NCBI GenBank assembly: GCA_015059925.1
Contig: SUZL01000004.1
Span: 1-64,000, forward strand
DNA from: Rikenellaceae bacterium
Lineage (GTDB): Bacteria; Bacteroidota; Bacteroidia; Bacteroidales; Rikenellaceae
Direction: 5' to 3'
DNA length: 64,000 bases
Shown: piece by piece, positions 45,457 to 52,030 of the stretch
Numbering within the stretch: the stretch's first letter is position 1
Layout: each line of letters starts with the position of its first letter
Position numbers and translations under genes: made by a program
Notes under the pieces: generated by a model
What the model was told of the DNA's origin: nothing
What the model saw: the letters and a program-made list of their open reading frames with translations, nothing else
Database searches by the model: none

Positions 45457-46062
45457 ATGAAAATGAACAGAAAACTCATAAACACCTTCTCGCTGGCCAC
45501 GCTGGCCGGCATTATGATCGGCTTCGGAGGCGTGATCTACCTGATGTGCGCCAACAAGATGGTCGGAGCGCTGCTCTTCTCGTTCGGCCTACTGACAATC
45601 ATCTGTCAGGGCTTCGCCCTCTATACGGGCCGCGTGGGTTACTTCCGCGAGTGGGGTTGGGCGAGTATTCTAACGACCATCGCGGGTAACTTCTTAGGAA
45701 CGTGGCTCGTGGCTCGCGGCTTTGCCCTGACGCGCCACACGGTCGATATTGCCGCCGTCGTTGGGCCCAAGCTCGAGGACTCGTCGCTGAGCGTGCTGCT
45801 GCTCTCGGTGGGGTGCGGCGCGATGATGTATCTGGCGGTGGATTCCTACCGCAAATCCAAGTCGTGGCTCTTCGTCATAATGCCCATCGTGATATTCATC
45901 CTCTCGGGCTTCGAGCACTCCATCGCCAATATGTTCTACCTCTCGCTTGCGGGCGAGTGGGGCGCTGACGCACTGCGAATTACGGCCATTGCGCTGGTGG
46001 GTAACGCCATCGGCAGCTGGATGATAAATGCAAAGAACTTCACACTTAAAGAAAAAGAATAA
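45457..46062 (+). CDS. Formate/nitrite transporter family protein
   Basis: A 201-residue membrane protein with six hydrophobic segments. FNT features are visible: GIMIGFGGVIYLM, LLTIICQGFALYTGRVGY and FEHSIANMFYLSL, the last matching the FEHSVANM motif of the pore. FNT proteins carry formate, nitrite or hydrosulfide. It is shorter than FocA by about 80 residues, as in other short FNT members. The start at ATG 45457 is chosen; 45463 is also possible. Its stop overlaps the start of the next gene (TAATG). Confidence 0.88.
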   Translation: MKMNRKLINTFSLATLAGIMIGFGGVIYLMCANKMVGALLFSFGLLTIICQGFALYTGRVGYFREWGWASILTTIAGNFLGTWLVARGFALTRHTVDIAAVVGPKLEDSSLSVLLLSVGCGAMMYLAVDSYRKSKSWLFVIMPIVIFILSGFEHSIANMFYLSLAGEWGADALRITAIALVGNAIGSWMINAKNFTLKEKE

Positions 46063-46925
46063 TGAAACGCCTTTTTACTCTTCTGCTCCTGATCTGCGCG
46101 CTGCCCGCTATGGCGCAGGATTATGGTCAGGATATGACCATCAAGATTTGGGACAACACTACGGCTCCCCACTCAAACGAGATCACGGCAGCCGAGACCT
46201 CGAACAATAACGTCATCGTCAATACCACCGAGACCGTACTCTACATCTTCAAGGCCAACCCCGCAAAGGCTACCGGCCAAGCGATGCTGGTCTGCCCGGG
46301 TGGCGGCTACTCGTCGGTATGTATCGAGTGGGAGGGATATAAGGTGGCGCAGTGGCTGGCCTCGGAGGGCATAACGTGCGGCGTGCTGAAGTACCGTCTG
46401 CCCAACGGCCACAAGGAGATTCCGCTGGAGGATACCACCGAGGCGCTGCGCACGATGCGTCGCCGCTCGAAGGAGCTGGGCTTCGATCCCACCAAGCTCG
46501 GTATGATGGGCTCGTCGGCCGGAGGACACCTGACGGCCTACACCTCGAACTTCGCTCCCATAGCCGATCGTCCCGCCTTTGCGGTGATGTTCTACCCCGT
46601 CATAACGGGCGAGGAGGGGCTCTGCCACAAGGGTTCGTTCGACCACCTGCTCGGCAAGGAGGCTACGGCATACGAGCGCGCGGAGTACTCGATGGAGACG
46701 CGCGTGAATAAGTTCACGCCCCCGACGCTGATCCTCACCTCGGACAACGACACGCTCGTTCCCACCATAAGCAGCACGCGCTACTACAACGCCCTGCGCA
46801 AGCACGGCGTCAGAGCATCGCTGCACATCTTCCCGGGCGGCTATCACGGCTTCTGTATGCACGACGATGTGCCCTTCAAGCCGCTGTGGCAGCAGGCGAT
46901 GATCGAGTGGATTCGTTCTTTCTAA
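46062..46925 (+). CDS. Secreted alpha/beta hydrolase, copy 2
   Basis: A 287-residue paralogue of 41647-42531. The signal peptide ends near AMAQD, the oxyanion region is CPGGGYSSV, the nucleophile motif GSSAGGHLTAY, and the histidine motif GGYHGFCMHD. The N-terminal half (IKIWDNTTAPHSNE) closely follows that of copy 1. Translation is coupled to the FNT gene by a TAATG overlap, as copy 1 is coupled to leuS. A polysaccharide acetyl-esterase role is inferred. Confidence 0.87.
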   Translation: MKRLFTLLLLICALPAMAQDYGQDMTIKIWDNTTAPHSNEITAAETSNNNVIVNTTETVLYIFKANPAKATGQAMLVCPGGGYSSVCIEWEGYKVAQWLASEGITCGVLKYRLPNGHKEIPLEDTTEALRTMRRRSKELGFDPTKLGMMGSSAGGHLTAYTSNFAPIADRPAFAVMFYPVITGEEGLCHKGSFDHLLGKEATAYERAEYSMETRVNKFTPPTLILTSDNDTLVPTISSTRYYNALRKHGVRASLHIFPGGYHGFCMHDDVPFKPLWQQAMIEWIRSF

Positions 46926-46971
46926 CACCCCTAAGGGGTGTCTTGCAACCGCACGCCTAAGGCGTGTTTTG
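46925..46971 (+). repeat. Tandem CCTAAGG hairpins
   Basis: Two adjacent 26-27-bp units carry hairpins CACCCC/GGGGTG and CACGCC/GGCGTG around TAA loops, each followed by TTGCA-type sequence. The stem bases change together between the units. A related CCTAAGGCGTGTTTTGCAACC sequence lies on the minus strand near 63175-63200. Confidence 0.65.
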
Positions 46972-47028
46972 CATCGGCCTGCTATCCCCGTTCTTGAACG
47001 TGGTGGGCGGCAGCCGAAGCGAGTACCT

Positions 47029-47062
47029 TCTCCCCACGATGATTGTTGGGGAGATTTTTTTT
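47029..47062 (+). terminator. Terminator before guaB
   Basis: TCTCCCCA pairs with TGGGGAGA and is followed by eight T residues. It probably ends the FNT-esterase transcript. Confidence 0.8.
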
Positions 47063-47083
47063 ACAGAATTTTGCATTTTGCAT

Positions 47084-47114
47084 TTTGCATTTTGAATTCT
47101 ATTGCGTAACTTTG
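47084..47114 (+). promoter_or_regulatory. Promoter of guaB, with -33 box inside an AT-rich repeat
   Basis: TTTG (47084-47087), 19 bases, TAACTTTG (47107-47114), a full match. The TTTG and the next 11 bases belong to the TTTTGCATTTTGAATT array at 47065-47099 (copy 4 of the repeat). Confidence 0.75.
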
Positions 47115-47137
47115 TGCGCAACAAAAACCTAAGATAT

Positions 47138-48610
47138 ATGTCGTTCATAGATGAAAGGGTACAATCGATGGGCCTCACCTTCGACGATGTGTTGCTCGTA
47201 CCCGCCTACTCAGAAGTGTTGCCGCGTACAGTCTCTACCGAGACCCGTTTTTCGCGTAATATCAAATTGAACATACCCATTGTGTCGGCCGCTATGGATA
47301 CCGTAACGGAGGCCAAACTCGCCATCGCTCTGGCGCGCGAGGGTGGTATCGGCGTTATCCACAAGAATATGTCGATTGCCGAGCAGGCTGCTCACGTTCG
47401 TCGTGTGAAACGTGCCGAGAGCGGTATGATCTACGATCCGATCACCATCTCGAAGGATCAGACCGTAGGCGATGCCCTGCAGCTGATGCACGACAATAAG
47501 ATCGGCGGTATTCCCGTTGTCGATCCCCAGAATATGCTCATCGGTATCGTTACCAACCGCGACCTGCGCTTCCAGCGCGATATGGATCGCCGCATCGAGG
47601 AGGTGATGACAAAGGAGAACATCATCACCACCCACTCGACCGAGTTGGAGAAGGCCTCGGAGATTCTGCTCTCGAACAAGATCGAGAAGCTGCCCGTGGT
47701 GGATGATCACGGCCGATTGATCGGACTTATCACCTATAAAGATATAACCAAGGTACAGGATCACCCCAACGCCTGCAAAGACTCGAAGGGTCGTCTGCGC
47801 GTAGCGGCAGGTATCGGCATCACGCCCGATGCTCTGGATCGCGTGAAGGCTCTGATGGCCGAGGGTGTGGATGCCGTAGTGCTGGACTCGGCTCACGGCC
47901 ACTCGAAGAATGTGGTTACGATGCTCAAGAAGATCAAGAGCCAGTTCCCCGAGCTGGACGTAGTAGTGGGTAACATCGCAACGGCCGAGGCGGCGAAGTA
48001 TCTTGTAGAGAATGGTGCCGACGGCATCAAGGTGGGTATCGGCCCCGGCTCGATCTGCACCACGCGTATCATCGCAGGTGTGGGTGTGCCGCAGCTCACG
48101 GCTATCTACGACTGCTCGTCAGCAATCAAGGGCAGCGGCGTTCCCGTCATCGCCGACGGTGGCTTGCGCTACTCGGGCGACTGCGTGAAGGCTCTGGCTG
48201 CTGGTGGCGACTGCGTTATGGTGGGCTCGATGTTCGCCGGTACGGAGGAGTCGCCCGGTGAGACCATCATCTACAACGGTCGAAAGTTCAAGACCTACCG
48301 AGGTATGGGCTCGATCGACGCGATGAAGGCCGGCTCGTCGGACCGCTACTTCCAAGGCGAGGAGAAGAACGATATGAAGCTCGTGCCCGAGGGTATCGTA
48401 GGCCGCGTGCCGTTCAAGGGTTCGCTCAGCGAGACGGTTTATCAGCTCGTCGGTGGTATCCGCGCAGGTATGGGTTACTGTGGTGCGCAGAACATCCCCA
48501 CGCTGCAGAAGTCCAAGTTCGTACGCATCACCTCGAACGGTGTTGTCGAGAACCATCCGCACGACATCACGATCACACGCGAGACTCCCAACTACACTCG
48601 CGGAGAGTAA
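47138..48610 (+). CDS. guaB: IMP dehydrogenase
   Basis: A 490-residue enzyme that oxidises IMP to XMP, the rate-setting step of guanine nucleotide synthesis. Two CBS domains are inserted at about residues 95-210. The catalytic loop is [10 protein letters not shown] with the active cysteine, and [12 protein letters not shown] and YRGMGS are conserved. The ATG at 47138 fits the promoter and the family N terminus (MSFIDERV). guaA follows 219 bases later, separated by a terminator and structured element copy E. Confidence 0.97.
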   Translation: MSFIDERVQSMGLTFDDVLLVPAYSEVLPRTVSTETRFSRNIKLNIPIVSAAMDTVTEAKLAIALAREGGIGVIHKNMSIAEQAAHVRRVKRAESGMIYDPITISKDQTVGDALQLMHDNKIGGIPVVDPQNMLIGIVTNRDLRFQRDMDRRIEEVMTKENIITTHSTELEKASEILLSNKIEKLPVVDDHGRLIGLITYKDITKVQDHPNACKDSKGRLRVAAGIGITPDALDRVKALMAEGVDAVVLDSAHGHSKNVVTMLKKIKSQFPELDVVVGNIATAEAAKYLVENGADGIKVGIGPGSICTTRIIAGVGVPQLTAIYDCSSAIKGSGVPVIADGGLRYSGDCVKALAAGGDCVMVGSMFAGTEESPGETIIYNGRKFKTYRGMGSIDAMKAGSSDRYFQGEEKNDMKLVPEGIVGRVPFKGSLSETVYQLVGGIRAGMGYCGAQNIPTLQKSKFVRITSNGVVENHPHDITITRETPNYTRGE

Positions 48611-48614
48611 ACGA

Positions 48615-48651
48615 TAAGGCTCGCCACGCACTATAGCGGGCGGGCCTTTTT
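48615..48651 (+). terminator. Terminator of guaB
   Basis: AAGGC-CGCC pairs with GGCG-GCCTT (one mismatch), followed by five T residues. It lies before the structured element, unlike the other gene ends. Confidence 0.75.
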
Positions 48652-48657
48652 GATATA

Positions 48658-48778
48658 GAAGTTCTCTAATAAGGCTCTTTTGGCATCTGCCTCGTCCTCG
48701 GGTTGCTCACATACGCACAGTATGCTCCGCACCCTCGGACTTCGAGCAGCTTCAAAATAGCTCTTATTATATAATTTC
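48658..48778 (+). repeat. Structured 3' element, copy E (121 bp)
   Basis: Outer helix AATAAG/CTTATT, middle helix GGT-GC/GC-ACC, apical hairpin CATAC/GTATG. This is the only copy placed after a terminator and far (47 bases) from a stop codon. It lies 51 bases before guaA. Confidence 0.85.
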
Positions 48779-48829
48779 TGCAATATAAAGTTATTTGGAA
48801 AAGAAGAATTCAAAATTATATTTTAGACA

Positions 48830-50137
48830 ATGAAACAGGATATGATTGTTATTTTGGACTTGGGTAGCCACGAAAATACCGTGCTGGCCCGAGCCATCCG
48901 TGCGCTGGGAGTTTATAGTGAGATTTATCCGCACGACATCACTGCCGAGGAGCTGAAGGCTCTGCCCGGCGTGAAAGGAGTGATCATCAACGGCGGTCCG
49001 AACAACGTGATCGACGGCGTTGAGATCGACGTTAATCCCGAGATCTACGAGGCAGGTCTGCCCGTCATCGCAGCCGGCCACGCCAAGGCACTCTGCGAGG
49101 TTAAGTTGGAGCAGTTCACCGACGACGAGGAGGCTATCAAGGCGGCTGTTCGCTCGTTTGTGTTCGATACTTGCAAGGCTGAGGCCAACTGGAATATGAA
49201 GAACTTCGTAGCCGATCAGGTGGAGCTGGTTCGCCGTCAGGTGGGCGACAGAAAGGTGCTGCTGGCCCTGTCGGGCGGTGTGGATTCGTCGGTTGTGGCG
49301 GCCCTGCTGCTCAAGGCTATCGGCGACAATCTGGTTTGTGTACACGTTAATCACGGTCTGATGCGCAAAGGTGAGTCGGAGAATGTTGTGGAGGTGTTCC
49401 GCAACCAGCTCTGCGCCAACCTTGTGTATGTGGATGCTACGGAGCGTTTCCTCACCAAGCTGGAGGGCGTTGAGGATCCCGAGCAGAAGCGTAAGATCAT
49501 CGGCTCGGAGTTCATCCGCGTATTCGAGGAGGAGGCCCGCAAGCTGGATGGCATCGACTTCCTCGGTCAGGGTACGATCTATCCCGACATCGTCGAGAGC
49601 GGCACCAAGACCGCCAAGATGGTGAAGTCGCACCACAACGTGGGTGGTCTGCCCGAGGATCTGCAGTTTGAGCTGGTAGAGCCTCTGAAGCAGCTCTTCA
49701 AGGACGAGGTTCGCGCCTGCGGTGTCGAGCTGGGCTTGCCCTACGAGATGGTCTATCGTCAGCCCTTCCCCGGTCCGGGCTTGGGAGTACGTTGCTTGGG
49801 CGCTATCACGCGCGACCGTCTGGAGGCCGTGCGCGAGAGTGATGCAATCCTTCGCGAGGAGTTCGCAAAGGCCGGCCTTGATAAGAAGGTATGGCAGTAC
49901 TTTACCATCGTGCCCGACTTCAAGTCGGTGGGTGTGCGTAACAACGCCCGCTCATACGACTGGCCCGTGATCATCCGCGCCGTGAATACCATCGACGCCA
50001 TGACCGCAACGATCGAGCATATCGACTGGGAGATCCTGGACCGCATCACCAAGCGTATCCTTGACGAGGTTCCCACCGTTAACCGCGTATGCTACGATAT
50101 GTCACCCAAACCCTCGGCTACAATCGAGTGGGAGTAG
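48830..50137 (+). CDS. guaA: GMP synthase with a truncated, inactive-looking glutaminase domain
   Basis: A 435-residue protein; standard GuaA is about 510-525. The C-terminal part is complete: the ATP-pyrophosphatase loop SGGVDSS at residue 148, IYPDIVESG, and a dimerisation domain ending SATIEWE. The N-terminal glutaminase domain keeps only about 85 residues (ILDLGS, NGGPNNV). Where GICYGMQ carries the catalytic cysteine, the text reads PVIAAGHAKALC, and the His-Glu segment is absent. It should still make GMP from XMP and ATP, probably with free ammonia or a separate amidotransferase subunit. The frame is intact, so this is not simple decay. Confidence 0.9.
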   Translation: MKQDMIVILDLGSHENTVLARAIRALGVYSEIYPHDITAEELKALPGVKGVIINGGPNNVIDGVEIDVNPEIYEAGLPVIAAGHAKALCEVKLEQFTDDEEAIKAAVRSFVFDTCKAEANWNMKNFVADQVELVRRQVGDRKVLLALSGGVDSSVVAALLLKAIGDNLVCVHVNHGLMRKGESENVVEVFRNQLCANLVYVDATERFLTKLEGVEDPEQKRKIIGSEFIRVFEEEARKLDGIDFLGQGTIYPDIVESGTKTAKMVKSHHNVGGLPEDLQFELVEPLKQLFKDEVRACGVELGLPYEMVYRQPFPGPGLGVRCLGAITRDRLEAVRESDAILREEFAKAGLDKKVWQYFTIVPDFKSVGVRNNARSYDWPVIIRAVNTIDAMTATIEHIDWEILDRITKRILDEVPTVNRVCYDMSPKPSATIEWE

Positions 50138-50155
50138 GGTAATATGCTAAATATC

Positions 50156-50187
50156 AAGAGGTTGCGTAATTAGCAACCTCTTTTTTT
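50156..50187. terminator. Bidirectional terminator
   Basis: AAGAGGTTGC pairs with GCAACCTCTT around a seven-base loop, with a T run, between guaA and the convergent propeller gene, whose stop codon it touches. Confidence 0.85.
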
Positions 50188-51733
50188 ATTTCTCATATCT
50201 TAAATCGATGCCATCCGTAGCCATCTCGGTGGCTATGTCGCGAGGATTCACATTCACTTTGCCAGAGATTAGCTCGGGCAGGTTGAATGCGTAGAAGTTA
50301 TCGCGATAAAATTTGAGAGGATTACGTTGAGGTAGCACAAAAGGTTTGTGAAAACGCCCCTCGCTATCAACATAGGTGAAGTGTGGTTGTGTGAAGAGCC
50401 TATCCTCGCGGCGCGAACTGAACACCAACCAACTACTATTCGTACTCCATGAGTGGCTACCCTCCGACTCATTGCTGTTTATGGTATCGATGGCACGTAG
50501 CTCGCCTGTCTCGATATCAATGGTGTAGAGGTCCGAGTCGCTGTGATAGGTTGAGAAATTACCCCATTTCATAATATTGACTACCAGATGTTGTCCATCG
50601 GGCGATATGCGTGGCATAGATATGCTACCTCCCTCTTTTTGGGCGTTAAAGAGGGTATCTATCTCTGTCCCCGTACGACCTGTCTCTGGATCGAAATCTA
50701 CAGCACAGAGCGAGTAACGTAGCTTATCTATGTTTTTATGGATATTTTCCACATTCTCTGCCACGCAGTAGTAGAGTCGTCGGCCGTCGGGTGAGAATGT
50801 AGGGAAGGTCTCCATCTTGTCGGGTGAGGCAATTATCTTGTTGTCGATAATAACATTATTCTCGGTATCCCACACAACAACATCCGAGGCCACATCATAG
50901 ACCTCCATACGGTCAGCACTATGGTAAAAGTAGCTCTGATATATAGTATTGGTTGAAGCAACTAAATAGCGACCCTCGGGATGCCAATATGAGTAAACCA
51001 GATTTGAGAGCATCTCATCGGTCTTTGTATTCACCTTTCGCACTTTACCCTTTTCAATCAGTGCCGTACCATTGGCCTCCTTGGCACGCATGTGAAAGAT
51101 CATCTTCTCGGGGTTACGTGAGTGAAACGTATGACAATTCACACAGTTATAGTTGGTCAAATGATTCTCGTATATGGGAGATTGCTCAAACGTTGTTAAA
51201 TCACGTTGATATATGCCCATATGATGCCACTGCTCGCCCGGGACTATCAGTCGATAAGCCAGATGTGAATCTATGGGCTCCGAGGCAATATTCATTGTAA
51301 ATGAGTTATAGGCACGCCATATAGTACCATCCTTACTCATAATCGTAAATTCCAATTGCTTACCCATATTGTTACTAAGCATTGCTCTCCATTTTTTTGC
51401 AGGAATATCAAAATGTCCATTGCGCGCCTTTATAGTGATTGTCTCTTCTTCTCCCTTGATGAGCAGAGCAAAATGTCCATCTTCGAGTACGTTGAAATTC
51501 ATAGGAGCGATATTACAAGGTATTGTGACACCCTTGTAATCAGGATAAATATTAATATCTGACCCAATATGTGTGTTGGGAGTAATCTTCTCACCACAAG
51601 ATGTAGAGAGGATAGCACAAAATAGCAATAGTAGCTTTATTCTCCTGTCAGTTTGTATTATTGTATTATTTCTCACCAAATCAGAGATAATGCTTAAGAA
51701 CTGCTCATAGAGCGTTTGTAAATGTTTTTTCAT
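50186..51733 (-). CDS. Beta-propeller lipoprotein with one CxxCH haem motif
   Basis: A 515-residue protein. A hydrophobic segment ends in LSTSC, a lipobox (Cys46), but is preceded by 33 residues; a later start such as GTG near residue 20 may be the real one. CVNCH (residues 197-201) is a c-type haem attachment motif. The second half has WD40/PD40-like repeats such as FSPDGRRLYY and ISPDGQHLVV. It is clearly richer in A/T than its neighbours, which suggests recent transfer. An electron-transfer or sensing role at the periplasmic face is inferred; no family with known function was recognised. Confidence 0.75.
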   Translation of the reverse strand: MKKHLQTLYEQFLSIISDLVRNNTIIQTDRRIKLLLLFCAILSTSCGEKITPNTHIGSDINIYPDYKGVTIPCNIAPMNFNVLEDGHFALLIKGEEETITIKARNGHFDIPAKKWRAMLSNNMGKQLEFTIMSKDGTIWRAYNSFTMNIASEPIDSHLAYRLIVPGEQWHHMGIYQRDLTTFEQSPIYENHLTNYNCVNCHTFHSRNPEKMIFHMRAKEANGTALIEKGKVRKVNTKTDEMLSNLVYSYWHPEGRYLVASTNTIYQSYFYHSADRMEVYDVASDVVVWDTENNVIIDNKIIASPDKMETFPTFSPDGRRLYYCVAENVENIHKNIDKLRYSLCAVDFDPETGRTGTEIDTLFNAQKEGGSISMPRISPDGQHLVVNIMKWGNFSTYHSDSDLYTIDIETGELRAIDTINSNESEGSHSWSTNSSWLVFSSRREDRLFTQPHFTYVDSEGRFHKPFVLPQRNPLKFYRDNFYAFNLPELISGKVNVNPRDIATEMATDGIDLRYEK

Positions 51734-51745
51734 GTCTGTAATATT

Positions 51746-51906
51746 AAAAAAAAAGCGTGCACTTAACCTTGCACGCCATCGAGGGCTACCACACCCTTAA
51801 ACACTCCTGCAAGTAGTACACGCAAAACTGCACCTACCTTAATGGAGTGTTCTAAATTAAGCCCTATCTATATCAATGTGGTAGTTCGATGGCGATTAGG
51901 CAATAT
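51746..51906 (-). promoter_or_regulatory. Structured leader with terminator upstream of the propeller gene
   Basis: The roughly 160-nt leader (minus strand) folds as one long hairpin (51775-51893). GCCATCGA pairs with TCGATGGC, CTACCACA with TGTGGTAG, CTTA with TAAG, and AACACTCC with GGAGTGTT. A terminator follows: GCGTGCA/TGCACGC plus nine T residues (51746-51776), ending 12 bases before the ATG. The outer strand of the hairpin shares bases with the terminator stem. This suggests attenuation or a riboswitch-like control; no known riboswitch class was recognised. Confidence 0.6.
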
Positions 51907-51912
51907 GTATTG

Positions 51913-51943
51913 CAAATGTAATATAAATTATCTATTGTTCAAA
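51913..51943 (-). promoter_or_regulatory. Promoter of the propeller gene leader
   Basis: On the minus strand, TTTG (51940-51943), 19 bases, TACATTTG (51913-51920), a full match. Transcription would start near 51906. Confidence 0.75.
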
Positions 51944-51980
51944 ATCATGTTTTCAAAATAACCTCAGTCAGTACATGTAA

Positions 51981-52026
51981 TTCTGAATTTTGCATTCTGC
52001 ATTTTGAATTATAAGATGTATCTTTG
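51981..52026 (+). promoter_or_regulatory. AT-rich repeat (copy 5) and promoter of uvrD/pcrA
   Basis: The repeat TTCTGAATTTTGCATTC with following units ends in the same register as at guaB. TCTG (51996-51999, one mismatch) is followed by 19 bases and TATCTTTG (52019-52026). The gene's ATG follows after only four bases. Confidence 0.55.
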
Positions 52027-52030
52027 TCGT

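Noticed and set aside
51770..51860. A short minus-strand frame in the propeller gene leader that ends inside the terminator stem.
   Set aside because: No ATG precedes it and the hairpin pairing explains the sequence better. A leader peptide remains only a remote option.
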